64,000 nucleotides of DNA from Caballeronia arationis (GTDB lineage Bacteria; Pseudomonadota; Gammaproteobacteria; Burkholderiales; Burkholderiaceae), in contig NZ_FCOG02000022.1 of the NCBI RefSeq assembly GCF_001544975.2, positions 1-64,000 on the forward strand, written 5' to 3'. Position 1 is the stretch's first letter. Each line of letters begins with the position of its first letter. The notes beneath the pieces are model-generated. The model was not told the origin of the DNA, searched no databases, and saw nothing but the letters and a program-made list of their open reading frames with translations. Shown piece by piece: positions 27,654-38,263 of this stretch. The position numbers and the translations under genes are program-made.

Positions 27654-28615
27654 GCCGTCGTCCCGTTGGTATTTTTGCCGCCTTCGTAAGGGTGATGTTC
27701 GCGCCAGTGCCGCGCGATATCCACGCGACGCGTCACCCACACGCGGTCATGTTTTTCGATGTGATCGAGAAAGCGCTGCAGTCCGCGAAAACGCCCCGGG
27801 CGTCCGAGCAGGCGGCAGTGCATGCCGATCGACAGCATCTTCGGCGCCTCGTCGCCTTCTTCGTAGAGCACGTCGAATGCGTCGCGCAGGTACGTGAAGA
27901 AGTGATCGCCGGTATTGAAGCCCTGCGGCGTGGCGAAGCGCATGTCGTTCGTGTCGAGCGTGTACGGCACGATCAGGTGCGGGGTCGTCTTGCCGCCCGT
28001 CACTTCGACCTCCGTCCAGAACGGCAGGTCGTCGCCGTAGTTGTCGGAGTCGTAGAGAAAGCCGCCGTACTCCGCCACCAGCCGATGCGTATTGGGACTG
28101 TCACGGCCCGTGTACCAGCCGAGCGGCCGCACGCCCGTCACGCGCTCGATCGCTTCCATGCCGAGGCGCATGTGTTCCGCTTCGCGTTCCGGCGACATGT
28201 CCTGATAGTGGATCCATCGATAGCCGTGGCACGCGATTTCATGCCCCAGTTCGACGAACGCCCGTGCCAATTCCGGATGCCGCTCGATCGCCATGCCGAC
28301 GCCGAAGATGGTGAGCGGCATCTTGCGCTTTTCGAACTCGCGCAGGATGCGCCACACGCCCGCGCGCGATCCGTACTCGTAGATCGACTCCATGCTCATG
28401 TGCCGCGACGGAAACGAAGCCGCTCCCACGATCTCCGAAAGAAACTGCTCGGAGCCCGGATCGCCGTGCAGCACGCAGTTCTCGCCGCCCTCTTCGTAGT
28501 TCAGGACGAATTGCACGGCGACGCGCGCACGCCCCGGCCAGTTCGCCTGCGGCGGATTACGGCCGTAGCCGATCAGGTCGCGCGGGTAGTTCGGGTCGTT
28601 CGAATCGTTTGACAT
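27650..28615 (-). CDS. puuE: Cofactor-independent allantoinase PuuE (polysaccharide-deacetylase fold)
   Basis: 321 residues from the ATG at 28615 (MSNDSNDPNYPRDLIGYGRNPP). It belongs to the NodB-homology group, not the metal amidohydrolase allantoinases. Motifs: VNYEEGGE-like FVLNYEEGGENCVLHGD, ACHGYRWIHYQDM, GWYTGRDSPNTHRLVAEYGGFLYDSDNYGDDLPF and LSIGMHCRLLGRPGR. It opens the hydantoin ring of allantoin to allantoate. No good ribosome site is visible before 28615, so the start is slightly uncertain (an upstream ATG lies at 28675). It overlaps uraD by four bases. Confidence 0.94.
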   Translation of the reverse strand: MSNDSNDPNYPRDLIGYGRNPPQANWPGRARVAVQFVLNYEEGGENCVLHGDPGSEQFLSEIVGAASFPSRHMSMESIYEYGSRAGVWRILREFEKRKMPLTIFGVGMAIERHPELARAFVELGHEIACHGYRWIHYQDMSPEREAEHMRLGMEAIERVTGVRPLGWYTGRDSPNTHRLVAEYGGFLYDSDNYGDDLPFWTEVEVTGGKTTPHLIVPYTLDTNDMRFATPQGFNTGDHFFTYLRDAFDVLYEEGDEAPKMLSIGMHCRLLGRPGRFRGLQRFLDHIEKHDRVWVTRRVDIARHWREHHPYEGGKNTNGTTA

Positions 28616-28711
28616 AGCGATGAGGACATTGATGACGATGAGCGGAAAATCGATGGTCCAGTTTAGCGAAAACACCCCCCTGCGCCCATACGGCCAGGCA
28701 GATAATGCGGG

Positions 28712-29473
28712 TCACTTGCGGTGTATGTGAGCCGCCGCGTCCCGCGGGCTGTAGTCGGCGAGCACGCCGTCATAGCGTTTTGCAAGCGGCCGCGCAAAGT
28801 CGCCGCGTTTGGACGTGTGCAACTTCAGCGCGATCAGCGCCTCGGCCCATTTGACCGCGGCCGTCACGCCTTCGACGACCGGCGCGCCGATTGCATCCTC
28901 CACTTCGTGACAGAACTCCGCCATGCCCGCGCAGCCGAGCACGATCGCGTCCGAGCCGTCTTCGTCGAGCGCCCGGCGGCATTCGTCGATGATGATGCTG
29001 CGCGCGGCCGAACCCGGCACGTCGAGATCGAGCACCGCGACGTCCGTCGCGCGCACGTTCATGCAAAAGCGCGTCATGCCGTAGCGCTCCGCCAGATGCC
29101 ACGCCATGCCGCAGGTTCGCGCCAGCGTCGTGACGACCGAAAAGCCCGGCGCAATCACGCTCGCCGCATGCATCGCGGCCTCCGCGATGCCGATCACCGG
29201 CCCGCGCGCCAGTTCGCGCGCCGCGTAGAGCGCCGGATCGCCGAAACACGCGATCACGTAGCCGTCGAAGCCTTCGCGCTCGCCCGCCTCGACCTCTGCG
29301 AGCATGCCGAGCGAGGCAATCGCCTCATCGTAATAGCCCTCGATCGAGGGCGGCCCCATCGTCGGGCTCACCGCTACGATTTCCGTGCCCGGGGACGCAA
29401 CCTCGCGCGCGCAACGCCCCATCGATTCGGTCATGCGCTGGGTCGTGTTCGGGTTGATCAGCTTGATTCTCAT
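28712..29473 (-). CDS. Asp/Glu/hydantoin racemase family, probable allantoin racemase
   Basis: 253 residues. The ATG at 29473 follows AAGGAG. The two-cysteine racemase pattern is visible: VIACFGDPALYAAREL near residue 80 (first catalytic Cys) and IVLGCAGMAEF near 180 (second Cys), with MGPPSIEGYYDE near 40. The family includes hydantoin racemase and the allantoin racemase HpxA. Its place between the permease gene and puuE argues for allantoin as substrate, letting the cell use both enantiomers. Same strand and probably same operon as puuE (96-base gap). Confidence 0.85.
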   Translation of the reverse strand: MRIKLINPNTTQRMTESMGRCAREVASPGTEIVAVSPTMGPPSIEGYYDEAIASLGMLAEVEAGEREGFDGYVIACFGDPALYAARELARGPVIGIAEAAMHAASVIAPGFSVVTTLARTCGMAWHLAERYGMTRFCMNVRATDVAVLDLDVPGSAARSIIIDECRRALDEDGSDAIVLGCAGMAEFCHEVEDAIGAPVVEGVTAAVKWAEALIALKLHTSKRGDFARPLAKRYDGVLADYSPRDAAAHIHRK

Positions 29474-29557
29474 GGCCCTGCTCCTTCTTGTGCTTTCAGT
29501 GCTTCTGGTGCTTTTGTCTGCGGCGCGGGCGCAAATCGCCCGCGCCTTTCTCTCAGG

Positions 29558-31054
29558 TTAGTTCGAACCCTTCCGGTCTGCCAGGAACCAATAAAACACC
29601 GCGCCCAGTCCCGCGCCGACGAACCAGGAGAAGTTCGCGGCACCTTCGAGCGACGGAATCATCACGCAGGCGACTGCGATCGCCGCGGCAGGCAACAGCG
29701 CCGCCACCGCACGGCGATTCACGCCCTTGGTGTACCAGTAACGACCCGTTTCCGAGACCGTGTACAGGTCGTCGACGACGAGCTTGCCGCGCTTCACCAG
29801 GAAGAAATCGACGATCAGCACGCCATAGAGCGGTCCGATGAAGCTGCCGAGCACGTCCAGCGTGTAGTGGATCACCGCCGGATTGTTGAAGAGATTCCAC
29901 GGCGTGATGAAGATCGATGCGACCGCGGCCATCATTCCGCCCATGCGCCAGCTGATGTGACGCGGCGCGACGTTGGAAAAGTCGAACGCCGGCGACACGA
30001 AGTTCGCCACGATGTTGATGCCGATCGTCGCGATGGTGAAGGTCAGCGCGCCGAGGATCACGGCCGTCGGATGATCGATCCGGCCGACGGTTTCCACCGG
30101 ATCGGTGATGAGCTGGCCGAAGACCGGGAGCGTCGCGGCGGTCGTGATGACGGTGACGAGCGAGAACGCCAGGAAGTTGACCGGCAGGCCCCAGAAGTTG
30201 CCGCGCTTCACGCTGCGATAGCTCTTGCAGTAGCGCGAGAAGTCGCCGAAGTTGAGCATCGGACCCGAGAAGTACGAGACGACGAGCGAGATCGCAGTGA
30301 TCATCACGGGCACGACTTCCATGCCGTGATACTTCACGCCGCCGAGATTCAGGCCGATGTTCTTCAGGCCCGCACGCCACACCATGTAGCCAGCGAGAAT
30401 GAACATCACCACATACACGGCAGGACCGGCGAAGTCGATGAACTTCTTGATCATCTCCATGCCGCGCCAGAACACCACGGCCTGCAGCACCCACAGCAGC
30501 ATGAAGCCGGCCCAGCCGAGCGCGGACAAGCCGACGAAGCCGTACTTGTGCACGTCCGCGTAGGGCATCCATTGCGGCACGAACTTGAGCACGACGATCA
30601 CGAGCGCGCTCGACGCGAGGAACGTCTGGATGCCATACCACGCAACCGCGATCAGCCCGCGCAGCACAGCGGGAATGTTCGCGCCGAGCACGCCGAAGGT
30701 CGCGCGGCACGCGACCGGGTACGGCACGCCCGCCTGCTGGCTCGGCTTCGCGATCAGATTGCAGAGCGCATTCACGAGCCCGATGCCGATCAAAAGCGAC
30801 ACCAGCACCTGCCAGCTCGTCAGGCCGAGCGCGAAGAGACTGCCGGCGAACACGTAGCCGCCGACGCTGTGCACGTCCGACATCCAGAACGCGAAGATGT
30901 TGTACGCGCCCCAGGTCTGTTGTTTGAGGGGCGCGAGGTCTTCGTTGTAGAGGCGGTCGCTGTAGCCTGCCGGAAGATGCGACTCGTGGCCGCCCGCTTG
31001 CTCGCCGTACGGCGGCAGCGTGCTTTCACTGGATGCTGCACTGAACTGGGCCAT
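29558..31054 (-). CDS. NCS1 family permease, probable allantoin/purine or hydantoin transporter
   Basis: 498 residues. The ATG at 31054 follows AAGGAG. Twelve hydrophobic segments with the NCS1 opening NEDLAPLKQQTWGAYNIFAFWMSDVHSVGGYVFAG and later AKPSQQAGVPYPVACRATFGVLGANIPAVLRGL, plus FGDFSRYCKSYRSVKRGNFWGLP. NCS1 members co-transport nucleobases or hydantoins with H+ or Na+. It is the first gene of the minus-strand allantoin operon (permease, racemase, puuE, uraD, alc, allA), so allantoin is the likely substrate. Uracil or another purine is the alternative. Confidence 0.88.
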   Translation of the reverse strand: MAQFSAASSESTLPPYGEQAGGHESHLPAGYSDRLYNEDLAPLKQQTWGAYNIFAFWMSDVHSVGGYVFAGSLFALGLTSWQVLVSLLIGIGLVNALCNLIAKPSQQAGVPYPVACRATFGVLGANIPAVLRGLIAVAWYGIQTFLASSALVIVVLKFVPQWMPYADVHKYGFVGLSALGWAGFMLLWVLQAVVFWRGMEMIKKFIDFAGPAVYVVMFILAGYMVWRAGLKNIGLNLGGVKYHGMEVVPVMITAISLVVSYFSGPMLNFGDFSRYCKSYRSVKRGNFWGLPVNFLAFSLVTVITTAATLPVFGQLITDPVETVGRIDHPTAVILGALTFTIATIGINIVANFVSPAFDFSNVAPRHISWRMGGMMAAVASIFITPWNLFNNPAVIHYTLDVLGSFIGPLYGVLIVDFFLVKRGKLVVDDLYTVSETGRYWYTKGVNRRAVAALLPAAAIAVACVMIPSLEGAANFSWFVGAGLGAVFYWFLADRKGSN

Positions 31055-31410
31055 GACTTCTCCTTCGATGAGAAAGGCAACTGGGGTAATGAAAATTCCG
31101 GTGCGTGCGCTCGAGTGTGCTTTCACGCAATACAAATCGATTCGGATACCTTCGCATTTCATGCGCGGTATTCTTTGTGATTGTCGAATCTCTCCCGGCA
31201 GTGCTTCGCCCGGCTCATGCTGATAGCGAGCCTCGAAACGACGCCGGGACGGCTTTCATCCGCGCTCGGTCGAGCGCTTCGTTCAGTGCGGCCGCATGCT
31301 GCGCATACAAGGCGCATGCGGCCATCGATCCTGCTGTCACGCACCCTCTGGCGGGGCGCGGTCTCCATTCCTTCTTGATCCGGCGCCGGTCCTGGCCGGC
31401 TTGCCTTCCA
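31055..31410. other. 356-base region between the gntR stop and the permease start
   Basis: No gene is supported. It should contain the promoter of the allantoin operon, read leftwards from its left half. I find one half-site-like TTGTCGAA (near 31181) resembling the GntR palindromes further right. No terminator for gntR was recognised. Confidence 0.45.
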
Positions 31411-32145
31411 TCACATGCCGGGCGGCTTGTTCCGCTCGACAGGCTTTGCAAATACTTCCCGCAGGTCGACCGCGCCGCGCGCAGGCCGCTCCAGCATCTT
31501 CAATTCGACGTCGCGCAGATGTCGCGCCATCAGTTCCGTTGCCTTCGTGCTGTCGCCCGCATCGAGCGCCGCGAGAATCCCTTCGTGGTCCTCGAACGAG
31601 CACGAACTCTTGCCGAGCGATTCATACAGCGCCGAGATCAGCGTCGAGCGCGCCACGAGTCCCGACAGGCATTCGCACAGCACCGTATTGCCGGTGAGCG
31701 CCGCGAGTTCGGTATGAAACTCGCCCGAGAGCCGTATCCACGCCGTGAAATCGTGGCTTTCGAAGGCGCGGCGTTCGCGTCCGATCGTCGAACTGATCGA
31801 CTTCAGGCGCCGCGTGCCGTGCCCGCTGCAAATGCGTTCTACCACCGCCATTTCGATGATCCGCCGCATCTCGAACACTTCATGCACTTCCTGGAGCGTC
31901 GGACTCGCGACGAATGCACCGCGATTCGGCTCCAGATCGACGAGCCGTTCGCCCGCGAGTTGCGCGAGCGCCTGGCGCACCGTTCCGCGCTTCACTTCGA
32001 ATACTTCGCACAATTGCGCTTCTGTCAGCTTCGCGCCGGGCGCGAGGCGATGCTCGAGGATCGCGGCACGAATGTTCTCGGCGATCGACTCGGCATTCGC
32101 AGTGCCGGTTACGTTCAATGAAGCGCTGATTTTTGGGTCGGACAT
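31411..32145 (-). CDS. GntR-family regulator, FCD (FadR) subgroup
   Basis: 244 residues. N-terminal winged helix: AENIRAAILEHRLAPGAKLTEAQLCEVFEVKRGTVRQALAQLAGERLVDLEPNRGAFVA (residues 20-80). The C-terminal FCD domain has the metal/effector His and Asp pattern (EMRRIIEMAVVERI, SGEFHTELAALTGN, FEDHEGILAALDAGDSTKATELMARHL). It follows nothing on its strand and lies directly upstream of the allantoin operon, on the same strand. FCD regulators recognise TNGT-nnn-ACNA palindromes; one lies 45 bases before this start. It probably controls itself and the purine genes. Confidence 0.9.
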   Translation of the reverse strand: MSDPKISASLNVTGTANAESIAENIRAAILEHRLAPGAKLTEAQLCEVFEVKRGTVRQALAQLAGERLVDLEPNRGAFVASPTLQEVHEVFEMRRIIEMAVVERICSGHGTRRLKSISSTIGRERRAFESHDFTAWIRLSGEFHTELAALTGNTVLCECLSGLVARSTLISALYESLGKSSCSFEDHEGILAALDAGDSTKATELMARHLRDVELKMLERPARGAVDLREVFAKPVERNKPPGM

Positions 32146-32189
32146 GATGTGTTCGCTCGCATGTTGGTCATCTTAGAACCGACATAAAG

Positions 32190-32201
32190 ATTGTCAACAA
32201 T
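32190..32201. promoter_or_regulatory. Candidate GntR operator 1
   Basis: ATTGTCAACAAT is an exact inverted repeat apart from its centre and fits the TNGT-nnn-ACNA type site of FCD regulators. It is 45 bases upstream of the gntR start, suited to autoregulation. Confidence 0.5.
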
Positions 32202-32319
32202 TCATTTAGGGAATCGTCATCAATCGCGTTTGGAATGGCAACCTCGCCGGCCTGAGATCCAATACAGATAAGGCTGTACGTCAATACGCTAAGTTTTTGT
32301 CATCATTCAGCGCACATTT

Positions 32320-32329
32320 TTGTCGACAA
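32320..32329. promoter_or_regulatory. Candidate GntR operator 2
   Basis: TTGTCGACAA is a perfect 10-bp palindrome of the same type as the site at 32190, and shares the GTCGAC core found four times upstream of puuD. Confidence 0.4.
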
Positions 32330-32402
32330 TTAGTTCGTCGCGTATTTCGTCAGGGTTAACCCGGAGAGGTTAATTCGACCGTTAGTTGCGTAACTTGAGA
32401 TC

Positions 32403-32428
32403 AAAAAAGCGCCCTTGCCCGGGCGCCC
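32403..32428 (-). terminator. Terminator of the DUF1992-tadA-ldcA operon
   Basis: On the minus strand GCGCCC and GGGCGC pair around GGGCAA and run into TTTTTT. It starts 6 bases past the ldcA stop. Confidence 0.75.
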
Positions 32429-32433
32429 TTGTT

Positions 32434-34336
<1,903 letters not shown>

Positions 34337-34566
34337 CGGGGATTACGACCAGCTTGCAGCTTGTGGCCTGCCGGTCTTTCGCGATTTCGTTGAAGTGGCC
34401 TTGGGGCCGGAACGTCCGGCGCGGCGGTGCTCGCCGTGTCGAACGCATCGGAAATTCATCTCGCATTCTATCAGTCGGCGCGCGGCGCTTCGGCCGCAAC
34501 GCACGAACGTTCGAAGCCAGTCTGCTTTACGCAACGGCCCGCTATTGACGCCGCGCCAAGGGTGCT

Positions 34567-35349
34567 CTAAAGCGCCGCATCCACACCGATGACTTCCGCC
34601 ACTTTCCGCTTGTACCCGTCGGTGGCGAGCAGCAACGTGCGCGTGTATTCATGCTGCACGTCGCGGGAGCGCACGGCGTCGATCGAAAGCTGCTCGATGA
34701 CTTCGCCGTTGCGCATCACCGCGATGCGCTGACACAGGAATCCGACGACCGCGAGATTGTGGCTCACGAGGATCATCGTGAGCTTGCGCTCGCGATGCAG
34801 CCGCCGCAGCAGGTTCAGGATCTCGGCCTGCACGGAGACATCGAGCGCGGAAGTGGGTTCGTCGAGCAAGAGCACGCGCGGCTCGACGATCAGCGCACGC
34901 GCGATCGACACGCGCTGCCGCTGGCCGCCCGACAACTGATGCGCATAGCGAAAACGGAACGCGGGCCCAAGCCCCACTTCGCGCAGCGCGTTCAGGATGC
35001 GTTCGTCCTCGTTGCCGATGCCGTTGATCGCGAGCGGCTCGCGCAGCGTCTGATCGACGGTGAAGCGCGGATGCAGCGATCCATAGGGATCCTGAAACAC
35101 CATCTGCACGTCGCGGCGAAACGCGCGGTCGATCTTTCTGCCGAGCGTGTGCGCGCCGACCTGCATCGTGCCTTCGGCGAGCGGCACGAGACCGGTGAGC
35201 GCGCGCAGGATCGTCGACTTGCCTGAGCCCGATTCGCCGACGAGTCCGAACACCTCGCCCTCGCCGACATGAAACGACGCGTCGCGTACCGCGTCGACGT
35301 GGCCGGTCTTCGTTTTGAAGCGGATGCGCGCGTTCTTTACGTCGATCAT
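34567..35349 (-). CDS. ddpF: Dipeptide ABC transporter ATPase (DdpF/DppF-like)
   Basis: 260 residues. Walker A GESGSGKST near residue 40, Q-loop VFQDPYGSLHPRFTV, signature LSGGQRQRVSIARAL, Walker B VLLLDEPTSALD and H-loop LVSHNLAVV. QDPYxSLxPR is typical of oligopeptide/dipeptide ATPases. It is the last gene of an operon with the order ddpX-A-B-C-D-F and is 3 bases from the previous one. It powers import of dipeptides (D-Ala-D-Ala in the E. coli case) together with the ATPase at 35353. The symbol rests on operon order more than on sequence detail. Confidence 0.82.
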   Translation of the reverse strand: MIDVKNARIRFKTKTGHVDAVRDASFHVGEGEVFGLVGESGSGKSTILRALTGLVPLAEGTMQVGAHTLGRKIDRAFRRDVQMVFQDPYGSLHPRFTVDQTLREPLAINGIGNEDERILNALREVGLGPAFRFRYAHQLSGGQRQRVSIARALIVEPRVLLLDEPTSALDVSVQAEILNLLRRLHRERKLTMILVSHNLAVVGFLCQRIAVMRNGEVIEQLSIDAVRSRDVQHEYTRTLLLATDGYKRKVAEVIGVDAAL

Positions 35350-35352
35350 CGC

Positions 35353-36219
35353 CTAGCTCTCCTTGACCGACGGCTCGATGAGCCACGCGGCATCGCGGCG
35401 CAAGGTCGGCAGCTCGTCGGGCGGATCGGTCAGCGGCGGGTTTGCGGCGAGCAGACCGCGCGTGTACGGATGCTCTGCGTGCTTCAGGTCGCGCGCGGCG
35501 CACGTCTCCAGGACGCGTCCGCCGTACATCACGACGACGCGGTCGCAGAACGACATCACGAGCGGCAGGTCGTGGCTGATGAAGACGAGCCCGGTGTCGT
35601 GCTTCTCGATCATCTCGTCGAGGACGGCCAGCACCTGCATCGAGACGAGCACGTCGAGCGCGCTCGTCGGCTCGTCGGCGATCAGAAGGCGCGGTCCCGC
35701 CGACACCATCATCGCGATCATCACCCGCTGCCCCATGCCGCCCGACAATTCGTGCGGATATGCGTCGGCGACGCGCTCCGGATTGCGGATATGCACCGCC
35801 GCAAGCGCAGCAACGATCTTCTCGCGCATCGCGCGCGCGTTGAGCTTTGGCTCGTGCCGGCGGAACGCCTCGCGCAGTTGTTGAGCGACCGTCATCACCG
35901 GGTTCAGCGAATACTTCGGGTCCTGCAGGATCATGCTCATCTGCGTGCCGCACAGGCGCCGGCGCGCCTTCGGACGCATCGCGAGCAGATCCTGGCCGTC
36001 AAAGCGCAGCGTATCGGCCGACCATTGCGCCGACGGCGGCAAAAGCCCGAGCAGCGCGCGGCCCGTGAGCGACTTGCCCGAGCCCGACTCGCCGACGATG
36101 CCGAGCCGCTCTCCCCTTTGCAGCGTCAGCGAGATGCCGCGCACGGCGTCGGCCACGGTGCCATCGTGCGCAGGAAACCCGATCCGCAGGTTCTGGATTT
36201 CACACAGAGGCGCTTGCAT
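35353..36219 (-). CDS. ddpD: Dipeptide ABC transporter ATPase (DdpD/DppD-like)
   Basis: 288 residues from the ATG at 36219, chosen because GGAGG lies 8 bases upstream; an ATG at 36231 would overlap the previous gene. Walker A GESGSGKSLTG, Q-loop ILQDPKYSLNPVMTV, signature LSGGMGQRVMIAMMV, Walker B LLIADEPTSALD, H-loop FISHDLPLV. The C-terminal HPYTRGLLAANPP is the usual peptide-ATPase tail. It starts 1 base after the permease stop. It works as a pair with the ATPase downstream. Confidence 0.85.
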   Translation of the reverse strand: MQAPLCEIQNLRIGFPAHDGTVADAVRGISLTLQRGERLGIVGESGSGKSLTGRALLGLLPPSAQWSADTLRFDGQDLLAMRPKARRRLCGTQMSMILQDPKYSLNPVMTVAQQLREAFRRHEPKLNARAMREKIVAALAAVHIRNPERVADAYPHELSGGMGQRVMIAMMVSAGPRLLIADEPTSALDVLVSMQVLAVLDEMIEKHDTGLVFISHDLPLVMSFCDRVVVMYGGRVLETCAARDLKHAEHPYTRGLLAANPPLTDPPDELPTLRRDAAWLIEPSVKES

Positions 36220-36220
36220 G

Positions 36221-37180
36221 TCAGCCTCCATGACGCGGATCGAACACGTCGCGCAGGCCGTCGCCGAGCAGGTTGAACGCGAGGCTCACGAAGAGGATGG
36301 CGAGACCGGGGATGGTCGCAACCCACCATGCATCGAGCAGCACGTTGCGGCCCGAGGCGACCATGTAGCCCCACTCGGGACTCGGCGGCTGCGCGCCGAG
36401 CCCGAGAAAGCCGAGACCGGCGACCGCGAGGATGATGCCCGCCATGTCGAGCGTCGCGCGCACCATCACCGAAGACGAACAAAGCGGCACGATATAGCGC
36501 AGCAGAATGCGCATCGACGACGCGCCCTGCAGCCGCGCCACGTGGATGAAATCCGCCTGCACGAGCCTCAGCGTTTCCGCGCGTGCGAGCCGCGCATAGG
36601 GCGGCCACGCGGTGATCGAGATCGCAATGACCGCGTTGAACACGCCCGGCCCGAGCGCCGCCGCGAACGCGAGCGCGAGCACGATCTTCGGGAAAGCCAG
36701 CGCGACGTCGGTGAGGCGCATCAGCACCGTATCGACGAAGCCGCCGCAGAATCCCGACGCCGTCCCGATCAGAAGCCCGACCGGCACGACCAGCACCACC
36801 ACGAGGATCGCGATCGAAAGCGTGAGGCGCGAACCGTGCACGAGCCGCGAGAGAATGTCGCGGCCGAGTTGATCGGTGCCGAGCCAGTGCGCCGCCGCGC
36901 CCGGCGGCATCAGGCGGTCGGAGAGCACTTGCCGCAGCGGGTCCTCGGCAACCAGCATCGGGCCGATCGCGGCGGCCACGATCAATACCATCAGGATCGC
37001 GAGGCCGAACATGCTGAGCGGATTGCTCGAAAAGCGCCGCCAGCGCCGATACGCACGGCCGAGCGCGGCCTGACGGCGCGACGCGGGCGTATCGGTGAGC
37101 AGCCACGCTTTCCACTGACCGCGCTTGTCCTTCATGGGCCAGTCCTGGGTCGAATCGTCGGTTGGCGGAGGCATGTGCAT
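36221..37180 (-). CDS. ddpC: Dipeptide ABC transporter permease (DdpC/DppC-like)
   Basis: 319 residues from the ATG at 37180; ATGs at 37174 and 37135 are alternatives, the last with AGGA before it. About six membrane helices follow a cytoplasmic N terminus. DppC-type signatures: HWLGTDQLGRDILSRLVHGSRLTLSIA, LMRLTDVALAFPKIVLALAF and the cytoplasmic loop ARLARAETLRLVQADFIHVARLQGAS (EAA loop), ending GLGAQPPSPEWGYMV. It forms the channel with the permease encoded 12 bases upstream. Confidence 0.86.
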   Translation of the reverse strand: MHMPPPTDDSTQDWPMKDKRGQWKAWLLTDTPASRRQAALGRAYRRWRRFSSNPLSMFGLAILMVLIVAAAIGPMLVAEDPLRQVLSDRLMPPGAAAHWLGTDQLGRDILSRLVHGSRLTLSIAILVVVLVVPVGLLIGTASGFCGGFVDTVLMRLTDVALAFPKIVLALAFAAALGPGVFNAVIAISITAWPPYARLARAETLRLVQADFIHVARLQGASSMRILLRYIVPLCSSSVMVRATLDMAGIILAVAGLGFLGLGAQPPSPEWGYMVASGRNVLLDAWWVATIPGLAILFVSLAFNLLGDGLRDVFDPRHGG

Positions 37181-37192
37181 GGATAAGGCGCT

Positions 37193-38263
37193 TTAGCGCG
37201 CACGCGGATCGAACACGCGATAGAGCGCGTCCGTAAGCAGGTTGAGCGTGATGAAAGTCGCGCCGATCACGAGCGTGCTGCCGAGCACGGCGTTCATGTC
37301 GGCGTTGAGAAGCGCACCCGTCAGGTACGAGCCGATGCCCGGCCAGGCAAACACGATCTCGGTCAGCACCGATCCTTCGAGCAGATAGCTGTACGCAAGC
37401 GCGATCACCGTCAGAAGCGGCACCGCGATGTTGCCGAACGCATGCCGCCAGATCACGCGACGCTCCGTCAGGCCTTTTGCGCGCGCGGTCGTCACGTATT
37501 CCTGGCTCAGCTGGTCGAGCATGAACGAGCGCGTCATGCGGCTCAGATACGCGATCGAATAGAACGCGAGGATGCCGGCCGGCAGCACGATATGCGAGAA
37601 CGCATTGACGAACACGTCCCACTCGCCGGCAATGGCGGAGTCGATCAGGAGGCTGCCTGTTCTGGTATCGACCATGCCGTCGTACAACGGATCGAGACGG
37701 CCCGGCCCCGAGACCCAGTGCAGGCGCGCGTAGAAGAGCAAGAGCCCCATCAGCGCGAGCCAGAACACCGGCACTGAACTGCCGATCAGGCCGATGAAGC
37801 GCGCCGCATGATCGATCCAGCGGTTGTGGCGCACGGCCGCGATCACGCCGAGCGGCACGCCGACCATCACACCGACGAAAGTCGAGAGCGTCGCGAGTTC
37901 GAGCGTCGCGGGGAACACGCGCTTGATGTCGTCGATGACGGGGTTCGCCGTCAGGAGGGACACGCCCAGGTGCCCGTGCAACACGTCCCGCGCGTAGATG
38001 ATGAACTGCTCGATGAGCGGCTTGTCGAGCCCGAGTTCGAGACGCGCGGCCGCGTACGCCGAAGCCGACGCGCGGTCGCCGAGAATCGCGAGCACCGGAT
38101 CGATCGGAATCTTGCGGCCGATGAAGAACGTGATCGCGAGCAGCCCCGTGAAGGTGACGGCAAGCATCGCGATCCAGCGCGCGAGGCGCAGCGTCAAGCG
38201 CACGTCTGCACGGCGCGCGGCGAGCGCGCGCATGCGGTCGAGTGTCGGAAGCCCGGTCGTCAC
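37193..38263 (-). CDS. ddpB: Dipeptide ABC transporter permease (DdpB/DppB-like)
   Basis: 356 residues. The start is GTG at 38263, directly after the stop of the binding-protein gene (TAAGTG). Six helices; DppB signatures include IPIDPVLAILGDRASASAYAAARLELGLDKPLIEQFIIYARDVLHGHLGVSL and the EAA loop MTRSFMLDQLSQEYVTTARAKGLTERRVIWRHAF. The terminal LTDALYRVFDPRAR is standard. An insert between helices (SGPGRLDPLYDGMVDTRTG) is moderately variable in the family. Forms the heterodimeric channel with the gene at 36221. Confidence 0.87.
   Translation of the reverse strand: MTTGLPTLDRMRALAARRADVRLTLRLARWIAMLAVTFTGLLAITFFIGRKIPIDPVLAILGDRASASAYAAARLELGLDKPLIEQFIIYARDVLHGHLGVSLLTANPVIDDIKRVFPATLELATLSTFVGVMVGVPLGVIAAVRHNRWIDHAARFIGLIGSSVPVFWLALMGLLLFYARLHWVSGPGRLDPLYDGMVDTRTGSLLIDSAIAGEWDVFVNAFSHIVLPAGILAFYSIAYLSRMTRSFMLDQLSQEYVTTARAKGLTERRVIWRHAFGNIAVPLLTVIALAYSYLLEGSVLTEIVFAWPGIGSYLTGALLNADMNAVLGSTLVIGATFITLNLLTDALYRVFDPRAR

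Noticed and set aside
29522..29546. 10-bp GC hairpin after the permease gene as an operon terminator
   Set aside because: No T-run follows on the minus strand, and the next gene has a strong ribosome site nearby; read-through is likely.
28721..31180. 819-residue plus-strand open frame across the racemase and permease genes
   Set aside because: Very rich in His, Asp and Arg without a fold; opposite strand genes have full family signatures and ribosome sites.
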